Assembly: GCA_029012525.1 (NCBI GenBank)
Contig: JAQXMG010000002.1
Coordinates: 1-13,027 of the forward strand
Direction: 5' to 3'
Length of the DNA stretch: 13,027 nucleotides
Origin: a bacterium
Lineage (GTDB): Bacteria > Bacillota_I > Bacilli_A > RF39 > UBA660
A program made the position numbers and the translations under genes. A model generated the notes under the pieces. The model was given only the letters and a program-made list of their open reading frames with translations. It was not told the origin of the DNA and did no database searches. This document shows, one piece after another, positions 1 through 6,654 of the stretch; within the stretch, counting starts at the first letter, position 1; each line of letters starts with the position of its first letter.

Positions 1-529
1 CAATGGAATTCATTTTTGTGTAGCTTGTGATGGTGCTTTTTATAAAGACAAAGATGTTGCTGTAGTAGGAGGAGGAAATACTGCACTTGTAAATGCTTTA
101 TCTTTATCTGATATTTGTAAAACAGTTTACATAGTTCAAAATTTAGAAAAATTAACTGGCGAAATTGCTTTACAAGAAAAGATAAAAGAAAAAGACAATA
201 TCGTAGTTTTAACAAGTTCTATTGTAAAAAAGATAAATGGTGAAGGATCTTTAGAATCTGTTATAATAGAAAATGAAAAGATTGAAGAAGAATTAAAACT
301 AGATGGTATGTTTATATCAATTGGACTTGTTCCTCAAAATGAAATATTTAAAGATATAATAAAACTTGATGAAAATAATTATATTGATTCAAACGATTGT
401 AACACAAATGTAGAAGGTATTTTTACAGCAGGTGATTGTAGAACTAAAAAGTTTAGACAATTAACAACAGCATCAGGAGATGGTACAACAGCAGCACTTC
501 TTGCAATAGATTATTTAAATAACAATTAG
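1..529 (+). CDS. trxB: Thioredoxin reductase (NADPH), C-terminal part; 5' end outside the window
   Basis: The reading frame is open from base 2 to the TAG at 527-529 and gives about 175 residues, so the FAD-binding N-terminus is cut off by the window edge. The first visible residues hold the redox-active dithiol motif CVACDG (bases 17-34), the hallmark of low-molecular-weight thioredoxin reductases, where CATCDG is usual. The glycine-rich NADPH site GGGNTA follows around visible residues 23-28. Near the end, GIFTAGDCR is the conserved second FAD-contacting segment, followed by a TASGDG stretch where the family usually has TAAGEG-like sequence. The enzyme is cytoplasmic and passes electrons from NADPH through FAD to thioredoxin. 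The related ferredoxin-NADP reductases lack the CxxC pair, which argues for a true TrxB. A terminator follows at once, so this is the last gene of its transcript. Confidence 0.93.
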   Translation, partial: NGIHFCVACDGAFYKDKDVAVVGGGNTALVNALSLSDICKTVYIVQNLEKLTGEIALQEKIKEKDNIVVLTSSIVKKINGEGSLESVIIENEKIEEELKLDGMFISIGLVPQNEIFKDIIKLDENNYIDSNDCNTNVEGIFTAGDCRTKKFRQLTTASGDGTTAALLAIDYLNNN

Positions 530-539
530 ATAAAAAGTT

Positions 540-575
540 ATAGATAGATTTTATTTTATTTCTATCTATTTTTAT
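540..575 (+). terminator. Intrinsic terminator after trxB
   Basis: A perfect 9-bp stem, ATAGATAGA (540-548) with TCTATCTAT (561-569), has a 12-nt loop and runs into a T-rich tail. The stem is AT-rich and weak by usual standards, but its position 11 bases after the stop codon is right. Confidence 0.6.
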
Positions 576-582
576 TATTTTG

Positions 583-591
583 TGATATAAT
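583..591 (+). promoter_or_regulatory. Extended -10 promoter for the dehydrogenase/ynbB pair
   Basis: TGATATAAT is an ideal extended -10 element (TGn plus TATAAT at 586-591). No convincing -35 lies 16-18 bases upstream, as is common for extended -10 promoters. The predicted start near 598 leaves a short leader containing the AGAGGTG ribosome site at 605-611. Confidence 0.6.
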
Positions 592-616
592 AAACCCATT
601 AAAAAGAGGTGTTGTT

Positions 617-1354
617 ATGGAAAAAAAAGTAGTGTTAATAACTGGTGCATCAAGTGGTATAGGAAAATCATGTGCAAGAATTTTTGCCAGTAATAACTAT
701 GATGTTATTATTAACTATAATAAAAATGAGAAAAGCGCAACTAAACTTAAAGAAGAATTAACAAGTACTTATAATGTTAGTGTTGATGCAGTAAAATGTG
801 ATATATCTGTGGAAGATGATGTGAAAAATATGGTTGATTTTGTTTTATCTAAGTATGGTAAAATAGACTCATTAATAAATAATGCTGGTATATCATATGA
901 TACTTTGTTTTTTGATAAGAGTGTAGAAACATTTAGGAAAGTAATTGATGTTAATTTAACAGGTACATTTATTGTTAGTAAATATGTTGGTGAAATATTA
1001 AAAAATCAAGGATATGGCAGTATTATTAATATTTCAAGTAGTAATGCAATAAATACTTATTATCCAGAAAGCGTTGATTATGATGCTTCAAAAGCAGGAA
1101 TTATATCGCTTACCCATAATTTGGCAAAATGTCTTGCTCCCAATATCAGAGTAAATTGTATTGCTCCAGGTTGGGTTGATACACCTATGAATAAAGAAAT
1201 AGATGATGTACAAAAAGAAGAACTTTGTAAAAATGTCTTACTAAATAGATTTGCAAGTGCCGATGAAATTTCTAAGGTAATATTTTTTGTTGCTAATGAT
1301 GCAACTTATATAAATAATAGTGTTATAACAGTAGATGGAGGTAGTTTATGTTAG
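617..1354 (+). CDS. Short-chain dehydrogenase/reductase, FabG-like
   Basis: This 245-residue protein is a classical SDR with one Rossmann domain. Visible motifs are the cofactor loop TGASSGIG (9-16), the adenine-site CDI (61-63), NNAG (88-91), the structural Asn in DVNLTGTF (111-118), a serine run at 140-142 holding the catalytic Ser, and YDASK (155-159) with Tyr155 and Lys159. It ends in the usual VDGG segment. Length and motifs fit 3-oxoacyl-ACP reductase (FabG), but many SDRs of other specificity look the same. No fatty-acid synthesis gene is adjacent, so the substrate is open. The start is supported by AGAGGTG five bases upstream. The TAG stop lies inside the next gene (7-nt overlap), so this gene and the PLP enzyme after it are probably translationally coupled and may act in one pathway. 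Confidence 0.9.
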   Translation: MEKKVVLITGASSGIGKSCARIFASNNYDVIINYNKNEKSATKLKEELTSTYNVSVDAVKCDISVEDDVKNMVDFVLSKYGKIDSLINNAGISYDTLFFDKSVETFRKVIDVNLTGTFIVSKYVGEILKNQGYGSIINISSSNAINTYYPESVDYDASKAGIISLTHNLAKCLAPNIRVNCIAPGWVDTPMNKEIDDVQKEELCKNVLLNRFASADEISKVIFFVANDATYINNSVITVDGGSLC

Positions 1355-2574
1355 ATTTAGAAAAATTAAGCAAAGAAGTTGAAGACCAATTACAAGAAAA
1401 ATTTAAAGAAATAGATGATTTATGTTATTTTAATAGTAAAAAAGTTATAGATGCTTTTAATAAAGAAGGCGTTTCGGAAATACATTTTAATACTACAACA
1501 GGATATGGTTATAATGATATAGGAAGAGATACAATTGAAAAAGTATTTTCTAGAATATTTAATTGTGAAGATGCACTTGTTAGAAATCAATTTATCTCAG
1601 GAAGTCATGCCTTAACAGTTTGCTTATTTGGACTTTTAAGACCAAATGATGTACTACTTAGTATCTGTGGTAAACCATATGATACTTTAGATTCAGTTAT
1701 TGGTATAACTCCTAATGAAAGTTCTTTAATGTCATTTGGAGTAAACTATGAACAAATTGATTTAGTTGATAATGATTTTAATTACGAGCAAATAGAAGAA
1801 AGATTAAAAAAATCTTTTGTTAAGGTTATAGAAATTCAAAGATCAAAAGGTTATTCAACTAGAAAAAGTATAGGTATTGATAAAGTTTCAAAAGTTATCT
1901 CATTAATAAAAAAAGTAAGCCCAAATACAATTGTTATGATAGATAATTGTTATTGTGAATTTGTAAATAAAAAAGAACCAACTGAAGTGGGAGCGGATAT
2001 AGTAGTAGGATCTCTTATTAAAAATTTAGGTGGAGGAATTGCTTTAAATGGTGCTTATATAGTAGGTAAAAAAGATTTAGTAAAGCTTTGCGCTGAAAGA
2101 TTAACAGTACCTGGAGAAGGAAAAGAAGTTGGACCAAGTTTAGGAGCAAATAGAAATATATTACAAGGATTATTTATGGCACCAAGTGTTGTTTCTAGTA
2201 GTTTAAAAACTTCTATATTTGCAAGTTGTATGATGGAAAGATTAGGATATGAAGTCGAACCAAAATGGAACGAAGAAAGAGTAGACATAGTTCAAAATAT
2301 TGTATTTAATGATCCGGAAAAATTAATAAAATATTGTGAAGGAATTCAAGCAGGTTCACCAATTGATTCAAATGCTTTGCCAATTCCAGATGATATGCCA
2401 GGTTATGATGATAAAGTAATTATGGCTGCAGGATGCTTTACTAATGGTTCTTCAATTGAACTATCTTGTGATGGACCATTAAGAAGTCCATACATTGCTT
2501 ATCAACAAGGCGGACTTACCTATGAATATGGAAAAATTGGTGTAATAAGTGCAATAGAAAGATTGATGAAATAA
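1348..2574 (+). CDS. ynbB: YnbB / methionine gamma-lyase family PLP-dependent protein (formerly 'aluminium resistance protein')
   Basis: The 408 residues match the YnbB family (Met_gamma_lyase, once called aluminium resistance protein), a branch of the fold-type I PLP enzymes related to cystathionine beta-lyase. Landmarks are TGYGYND near 51-57, QFISGSHALTV (81-91) for the cofactor phosphate region, SICGKPYDTLD (105-115), the PLP-ring aspartate in MIDNCYCEF (197-205) and the probable Schiff-base lysine Lys225 in GSLIKNLGGG. The length is normal for the family. A strong ribosome site (GGAGG, 1336-1341 region) lies inside the end of the upstream dehydrogenase, and the ATG overlaps that gene's stop. 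The physiological reaction of this family is not well settled; a lyase acting on sulfur amino acids is the usual suggestion. In Bacillus the homologue sits near hfq and glnR, which are not seen here. Confidence 0.88.
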   Translation: MLDLEKLSKEVEDQLQEKFKEIDDLCYFNSKKVIDAFNKEGVSEIHFNTTTGYGYNDIGRDTIEKVFSRIFNCEDALVRNQFISGSHALTVCLFGLLRPNDVLLSICGKPYDTLDSVIGITPNESSLMSFGVNYEQIDLVDNDFNYEQIEERLKKSFVKVIEIQRSKGYSTRKSIGIDKVSKVISLIKKVSPNTIVMIDNCYCEFVNKKEPTEVGADIVVGSLIKNLGGGIALNGAYIVGKKDLVKLCAERLTVPGEGKEVGPSLGANRNILQGLFMAPSVVSSSLKTSIFASCMMERLGYEVEPKWNEERVDIVQNIVFNDPEKLIKYCEGIQAGSPIDSNALPIPDDMPGYDDKVIMAAGCFTNGSSIELSCDGPLRSPYIAYQQGGLTYEYGKIGVISAIERLMK

Positions 2575-2593
2575 ACTATTGGTAAATAAAATA

Positions 2594-2620
2594 TTGACAT
2601 AATATTTATTTTATGATAAT
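2594..2620 (+). promoter_or_regulatory. Promoter for the structured RNA
   Basis: A perfect -35 box TTGACA (2594-2599) is followed after 15 bases by GATAAT (2615-2620), overlapped upstream by TATGAT. The spacer is slightly short. Initiation would fall near 2627, two bases before the first predicted helix of the RNA. Confidence 0.5.
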
Positions 2621-2626
2621 TTCAAA

Positions 2627-2763
2627 GGCGTAGAGGAATATTATATTATTTTATAAATATAATAAAAAAGAAACATACTAATTTGGTTTGTTAGTACTTG
2701 TTTCTGTTCTATGATTTAGATTTGAAAAAAGTACCTTTTCAAAGATGAATTGGTACTTTTTTA
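2627..2763 (+). ncRNA. Candidate structured RNA: small RNA or regulatory leader, no known family recognised
   Basis: The gap 2575-2829 holds no convincing protein gene but folds on paper into an ordered RNA. A closing helix pairs CGTAGA (2629-2634) with TCTATG (2708-2713), including one G-U pair. It encloses hairpin 1 (TATTATATT 2639-2647 with AATATAATA 2656-2664) and hairpin 2 (2669-2681 with 2691-2705, 13 bp with a two-base bulge at 2697-2698 and a 9-nt loop). This makes a three-way junction right at the predicted transcript start. The RNA ends in a terminator hairpin (2725-2762), for which an alternative partner hairpin exists (2721-2743). The design is riboswitch-like, but I recognise no consensus of a known class. 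A free-standing RNA of about 137 nt is equally possible. No experimental or comparative support is available. Confidence 0.5.
2725..2762 (+). terminator. Intrinsic terminator of the structured RNA, with a competing hairpin
   Basis: AAAAAAGTACC (2725-2735) pairs perfectly with GGTACTTTTTT (2752-2762) across a 16-nt loop, and the 3' arm ends in six Ts. Its 5' arm also takes part in a mutually exclusive stem, TTTGAAAA (2721-2728) with TTTTCAAA (2736-2743). Confidence 0.7.
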
Positions 2764-2786
2764 TGTTCAATTTTTTGTAATATATT

Positions 2787-2792
2787 TATAAT
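2787..2792 (+). promoter_or_regulatory. Possible -10 box for the small hypothetical gene
   Basis: TATAAT lies 38 bases before the ATG at 2830. The sequence at the -35 distance (TGTTCA, 2764-2769) is poor, so the gene may instead depend on readthrough from the promoter at 2594. In sequence this AT-rich, a chance match is likely. Confidence 0.25.
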
Positions 2793-2829
2793 TTATGCAT
2801 ATATTTATAAAGTATATTGGAGGAAATAT

Positions 2830-3108
2830 ATGATAAATAATGAAAAGATTGATAATTTAAAATGGTTAATAATAAGTGAAGGAAGAATAAAAGACGATAA
2901 TTATATACTTCAAAAATATGAACAAGAAATATTAATGTTAAATAATCCATCACTTTCATTATGGTTTATTTCTTTTTTTGATACAAAAAATTTACCTGAT
3001 CATATAGAAATAATAATAAATAGTAGTAATAAAGATTTAATAAATAAATATGTTGAAATTGTTAATATTATAAAAGATGATAAAAGAAAAACGAGAAAAT
3101 TAGTATAA
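2830..3108 (+). CDS. Small protein of unknown function (92 aa)
   Basis: I do not recognise this gene. It has a strong ribosome site, GGAGG at 2819-2823, six bases before the ATG, which supports it being real. The product is predicted soluble, with no signal peptide or membrane segment, and is rich in Asn, Ile and Lys with a basic C-terminus (KDDKRKTRKLV). The middle, roughly residues 36-75, reads like one unit of a helical repeat: a NNPSLSLWFISFF segment, then a short turn, then HIEIIINSSNKDL. This resembles the 'NP..C..FA / II.S.D' helical repeats seen in some gut Firmicutes proteins, but with one unit visible that is only an impression. It lies between the structured RNA and the CIRCE operator of clpB. 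It could be the gene controlled by the RNA if the terminator at 2725-2762 is read through. Confidence 0.7.
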   Translation: MINNEKIDNLKWLIISEGRIKDDNYILQKYEQEILMLNNPSLSLWFISFFDTKNLPDHIEIIINSSNKDLINKYVEIVNIIKDDKRKTRKLV

Positions 3109-3129
3109 TATTATTAATTTTAAATTTTT
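3096..3129 (+). terminator. Weak possible terminator after the small hypothetical gene
   Basis: AAAATTAG (3096-3103) can pair with TTAATTTT (3114-3121) with one G-U pair and a 10-nt loop, followed by AAATTTTT. The stem has almost no G or C and overlaps the stop codon, so it may not work well. Confidence 0.3.
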
Positions 3130-3154
3130 GGCACTCAATATTGACAAGTGCTAA
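3128..3154 (+). promoter_or_regulatory. CIRCE operator (HrcA-binding site) upstream of clpB
   Basis: TTGGCACTC (3128-3136), nine bases, then AAGTGCTAA (3146-3154) matches the CIRCE inverted repeat TTAGCACTC-N9-GAGTGCTAA at 16 of 18 arm positions. CIRCE is the binding site of the heat-shock repressor HrcA. Here it covers the -35 box of the clpB promoter, so bound HrcA would block RNA polymerase. The hrcA gene itself is not in the window. Confidence 0.92.
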
Positions 3155-3168
3155 AATAGTGCTATAAT
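3141..3168 (+). promoter_or_regulatory. clpB promoter
   Basis: TTGACA (3141-3146), a 16-base spacer and TATAAT (3163-3168), preceded by TGC, form a near-consensus promoter with an extended -10. The -35 lies inside the CIRCE element. The ribosome site GAGGTG at 3177-3182 follows closely. Confidence 0.88.
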
Positions 3169-3188
3169 ATATATTCGAGGTGATAAAT

Positions 3189-5279
3189 ATGAATAATTTT
3201 AATGAAGAAGAAAATGTTAATGTCCTTGAAAAATATGGGCGTAATATAACTGAAGCAGTTAAAAATAGAAAAGTTGATCCAGTAATTGGTCGAGATGAAG
3301 AAATAAGAAGCATTACTCGTATTCTATCACGTAAAACCAAAAATAACCCAGTTTTGATTGGAGAACCTGGAGTTGGTAAAACTGCAATAGTGGAAGGACT
3401 TGCCGCTCGTATTGTAAAAGGTGATGTTCCAGAAAGCTTAAAAAATAAAACAATATGGGAACTTGATATGGCAAGTTTAATTGCAGGTGCTAAATATCGT
3501 GGAGAATTCGAAGAAAGACTTGAAAAAGTTTTAAATGAAATAAAAAAGTCAGATGGTAATATCATCATGTTTATTGATGAAATTCATACAATTGTATCAT
3601 CTGCTTCTGAAGGTATGATGGATACTAGTAATATTTTAAAGCCAATGCTTGCACGAGGTGAGATAAAACTAATCGGAGCAACTACTTTAAATGAATATAG
3701 AAAATATATTGAAAAAGATGGAGCCCTTGAAAGACGTTTTCAAAAAATAATAGTTCATGAACCAACTATAGAAGATACAATAACAATCCTTCGTGGTTTA
3801 AAAGAAAGATTTGAAATTCATCATGGAGTATCAATTCAAGATAAAGCTTTAATTGCAGCAGCAAATATGTCAAATAGATATATAACAGATAGATATTTAC
3901 CAGATAAAGCAATTGATTTGGTTGATGAAGCTTGTGCAACAATTAGGGTACAAATGGATTCAGTTCCAACATCTCTTGATGAACTTACAAGAAAAATAAT
4001 GAAGCTTGAGATAGAACAGGAAGCAATAAAAAAAGAAAAAGATGAATTATCTAAAAAAAGAAAAGCTGAAATAGAAGAAGAATTGATGACTTTAAAACAA
4101 GAACAAAAAGTTTTACAAGATTCTTGGGATAAAGAAAAAAGTATTAATGATGATATAAAAAAGAAAAAATCAGAAATAGAAAAAGCTAACTTTGATCTTG
4201 AACAAGCAGAAAATAGATATGATTTAGAAACTGCTGCTAGATTAAAACATGGTGTTATACCTAGTTTAGAAAAAGAACTTGAAGAATTAAACAATAAGGA
4301 AAAAAATAAATTGTTAAGTAATGTTGTAACAAGTGATGATATTGCAAATGTTATATCAAAATGGACTTCAATTCCTATAACAAAACTTATAAGTAGTGAA
4401 AAAGAAAAACTATTAAATCTTTATGATAATTTGTCTAAAAACGTTATGGGTCAAAGTGAAGCTTTAAAACTTGTAAGTGATGCGATTATAAGAAGTAGAA
4501 GTGGAATTAAAGATCCAAATCGTCCAATAGGTTCATTTATCTTTTTAGGACCAACTGGAGTAGGTAAAACAGAAGTTGCAAAATCTCTTGCTTATGAATT
4601 ATTTGATGATTACAAGCATATGATAAGAATTGATATGAGTGAGTATATGGAAAAGTTTTCAGTATCAAGACTTATTGGAAGCCCTCCAGGATATGTTGGT
4701 TATGAAGAAGGTGGACAACTTACTGAAGCAGTAAGAAGAAATCCATATAGTATTATTCTTTTTGATGAAATAGAAAAAGCTCATCCAGAAGTTCTTAATT
4801 TGTTACTTCAAATTCTTGATGATGGTAGATGTACTGATTCTAATGGAAGAACTGTTGACTTTAAAAATACTATAATTATTATGACATCAAATGTTGGTAG
4901 TGAACATATTTTAGAAGGACATGATGAACTTGTATTAAAAGAATTAACAAATTACTTTAAACCTGAATTTATAAATAGAATAGATGAAGTTATAGTATTT
5001 AACAAATTAACCAAAGATGTTCTATATAAAATTTTAGATAAAATTATTAAAGAAATAGAACTTCGTTTAAAAGATTTAAATATTAAAATAACTTTAGATG
5101 AATCTGCTAAAAAATATTTTATAGATAACGGCTATAGTGAATCATATGGTGCAAGACCATTAAAAAGATTAGTATCAAAAGAACTTGAAACAGTTATTGC
5201 TAAAAAAATTATTAACAATGAAGTAAAAGAAAATAGCAACATAAAAGTCTCATATCATGATGGAATTATTATAGAATAA
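3189..5279 (+). CDS. clpB: ClpB disaggregase lacking the N-terminal domain
   Basis: This Hsp100 AAA+ disaggregase rescues aggregated proteins together with DnaK. I choose ATG 3189 (696 aa), not the in-frame GTG at 3180, because GTG 3180 lies inside the ribosome site GAGGTG (3177-3182). Ring 1 has Walker A GEPGVGKT (58-65), pore loop KYRG with Tyr103, Walker B ending in Glu131 and arginine fingers in ALERRF near 182-183. A charged coiled-coil middle domain (about 265-370) ends in AARLKHGVIPSLEKEL, typical of ClpB. Ring 2 has GPTGVGKT (454-461), Walker B FDE (to 527) and pore loop PPGYVG with Tyr502. No IGF/LGF-type ClpP-binding loop is seen, so it should not feed ClpP. Full-length ClpB is about 857 aa. 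Here the substrate-binding N-domain is replaced by roughly 11 residues, as in Mycoplasma-type ClpB. A CIRCE site implies HrcA heat-shock control. Confidence 0.95.
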   Translation: MNNFNEEENVNVLEKYGRNITEAVKNRKVDPVIGRDEEIRSITRILSRKTKNNPVLIGEPGVGKTAIVEGLAARIVKGDVPESLKNKTIWELDMASLIAGAKYRGEFEERLEKVLNEIKKSDGNIIMFIDEIHTIVSSASEGMMDTSNILKPMLARGEIKLIGATTLNEYRKYIEKDGALERRFQKIIVHEPTIEDTITILRGLKERFEIHHGVSIQDKALIAAANMSNRYITDRYLPDKAIDLVDEACATIRVQMDSVPTSLDELTRKIMKLEIEQEAIKKEKDELSKKRKAEIEEELMTLKQEQKVLQDSWDKEKSINDDIKKKKSEIEKANFDLEQAENRYDLETAARLKHGVIPSLEKELEELNNKEKNKLLSNVVTSDDIANVISKWTSIPITKLISSEKEKLLNLYDNLSKNVMGQSEALKLVSDAIIRSRSGIKDPNRPIGSFIFLGPTGVGKTEVAKSLAYELFDDYKHMIRIDMSEYMEKFSVSRLIGSPPGYVGYEEGGQLTEAVRRNPYSIILFDEIEKAHPEVLNLLLQILDDGRCTDSNGRTVDFKNTIIIMTSNVGSEHILEGHDELVLKELTNYFKPEFINRIDEVIVFNKLTKDVLYKILDKIIKEIELRLKDLNIKITLDESAKKYFIDNGYSESYGARPLKRLVSKELETVIAKKIINNEVKENSNIKVSYHDGIIIE

Positions 5280-5293
5280 AAAAACATATTCTT

Positions 5294-5332
5294 GCATCTG
5301 AAAGTAATTATTTTTACTTCAGGTGCTTTTTT
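5294..5332 (+). terminator. Intrinsic terminator after clpB
   Basis: GCATCTGAAAGTAA (5294-5307) pairs with TTACTTCAGGTGC (5314-5326) with one bulged A and one G-U pair, followed by TTTTTT (5327-5332). It begins 15 bases after the clpB stop. Confidence 0.9.
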
Positions 5333-5383
5333 ATAAGAAATACAAGTAATGCAAATAATTATAAAAACTTAATTATTGCATAA

Positions 5384-5389
5384 TATAAT
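5384..5389 (+). promoter_or_regulatory. Probable -10 box for the secreted/membrane beta-solenoid gene
   Basis: TATAAT lies 36 bases before the ATG at 5425, with no good -35 in the expected place. The strong ribosome site AGGAGG (5411-5416) lies between them. Confidence 0.45.
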
Positions 5390-5424
5390 AAGTAGTGATA
5401 TATTATTTTTAGGAGGATAGTTAT

Positions 5425-6639
5425 ATGGAAAAATTTAAAAAATTATTTTTAGTTTTTGTTTTAGCACTTCTTTTTATTCCTTGTGTTAAAGCAGAAGAAA
5501 TTAAAACTTATGATACTTTATTAACTAGTGAACCAACTAATGTTGAATATCGTAAAGACAATATGAAAGCAGAAGATGATTTAAATTTAACAGGAAATTA
5601 CAATAGCAGTACTTTTTTTGCAGGAAATAGTGTATATGATGCAACTAATGTAGATGGAATAAGCTTTGTTGCTGGTAATGATGTTAATATTAATGGTAAT
5701 TATGAATATGGATTTGTTGCTGGTAATATCGTTGATGTTAAAGGAAAATATCAAAAAGATGTATTTGTTTTTGGTAATATGGTTTCTTTTTCAAATGAAT
5801 TTTCAGTAGCAAAAGATATGTATTTATTTGGAGCAACAGTTACATTAAATGGAAATATTGGTAGAAATTTATTTGTTGCAGCAGATAAACTTGTTTTAGA
5901 AAACGTAACAATAAATGGAGATGTAAATGTTTCAGCATCATCTATTACTTTTGGCGATAATGTTTTAGTAAATGGTACTTTTAAATATAATGAAGATGCA
6001 TATTTAAGTAATATGGAAAAAGCGTCAATTTCAACAATCTTAACTTATGAAATTGAAGACGACTTTAAAGAGGTAAATAGATTCGCTGCATATCAAGACT
6101 TTTTATTATCAGTAGTTGGTCTTATTCTTTTAGGAGTTATTATTTATGCTTTATGTCCAAGTGCATTTGAAAAATTAAAAGAAAAAACAAATAATTATAC
6201 GTTTGTTGAAGGTCTAAAAGATTCTGCAGCAGGAATTTTAACATTAATTGGATATCCTATCTTTATGCTAATGTTATTATTTACAGTCATATGTATACCT
6301 ATTTCAATTATTGGACTTATTTTATATGGTATAGCAATTTATATGACAACTTTATTTGTTGGCTATTTAGTTGGAGATTTATTATTTAGAAAAGCTATAG
6401 GTAAAGAAGTAAGTGGTTACTATTCTATAATTATAGGTGTTTTAATTGTTAAAATACTTAAGTTAATACCATTTATCGGAGGATTTATTTCATTTATTGT
6501 TCTATGTTTAGGACTTGGATTGATAGTAAAATTGTTATTTTCTAAAAAAAATAAGGAAGTTGCTTCTGATGTGAACATAATTGAAGCAGAAGTAAAAGAA
6601 AAAAAGACAACAAAAAAAGTAAAAAAAGAAGAAAAATAA
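5425..6639 (+). CDS. Secreted/membrane protein: signal peptide, bactofilin-like beta-solenoid, C-terminal membrane domain
   Basis: The function is not known. The 404-residue product starts with a clear signal peptide: Lys-rich start, hydrophobic 7-19, likely cleavage after VKA at residue 23. From about 50 to 190 it has short, loosely repeated strands rich in G, N, V and F, such as FVAGNDVNING, FVAGNIVDVKG, VFVFGNMVSF and YLFGATVTLNG. These are typical of a right-handed beta-solenoid like bactofilins or other polymer-forming proteins, here placed outside the membrane. After a linker, four or five hydrophobic segments follow (about 226-244, 268-290, 291-318, 332-350, 350-372). A Lys/Glu-rich tail (374-404) is probably cytoplasmic. 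AGGAGG eight bases upstream supports the start. The gene stands alone between two terminators. An envelope or scaffold role is plausible but inferred only from architecture. Confidence 0.8.
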   Translation: MEKFKKLFLVFVLALLFIPCVKAEEIKTYDTLLTSEPTNVEYRKDNMKAEDDLNLTGNYNSSTFFAGNSVYDATNVDGISFVAGNDVNINGNYEYGFVAGNIVDVKGKYQKDVFVFGNMVSFSNEFSVAKDMYLFGATVTLNGNIGRNLFVAADKLVLENVTINGDVNVSASSITFGDNVLVNGTFKYNEDAYLSNMEKASISTILTYEIEDDFKEVNRFAAYQDFLLSVVGLILLGVIIYALCPSAFEKLKEKTNNYTFVEGLKDSAAGILTLIGYPIFMLMLLFTVICIPISIIGLILYGIAIYMTTLFVGYLVGDLLFRKAIGKEVSGYYSIIIGVLIVKILKLIPFIGGFISFIVLCLGLGLIVKLLFSKKNKEVASDVNIIEAEVKEKKTTKKVKKEEK

Positions 6640-6654
6640 AATATATAAAATAAT

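Noticed and set aside
2585..2610. Hairpin AATAAAATATT/AATATTTATT after ynbB as a terminator.
   Set aside because: It is entirely A-T with a bulge, the T-run is interrupted, and its loop region overlaps a good -35 box. It may contribute but cannot be claimed.
2624..2640. CAAAGGCGTAGAGGA recalls the start of a lysine riboswitch.
   Set aside because: The later conserved parts of the lysine aptamer are absent, and the RNA up to the terminator (about 137 nt) is too short for it. Downstream there is no lysine gene.
2629..2713. A three-way junction could be a hammerhead ribozyme or purine riboswitch.
   Set aside because: The hammerhead core (CTGATGA and GAAA) and the purine aptamer's conserved junction bases are not present.
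3180..3188. GTG at 3180 as an earlier start of clpB.
   Set aside because: It lies within the ribosome-binding sequence GAGGTG that serves the ATG at 3189.
3068..3568. Minus-strand open frame overlapping the clpB promoter and start.
   Set aside because: It is a shadow of clpB: Ser/Phe/Leu-rich composition, no ribosome site, and it runs through CIRCE.
3836..4294. Minus-strand open frame of 152 codons inside clpB.
   Set aside because: It is antisense to the coiled-coil domain. Its Ser/Phe-rich product mirrors Lys/Glu-rich codons, and it has no start signal.
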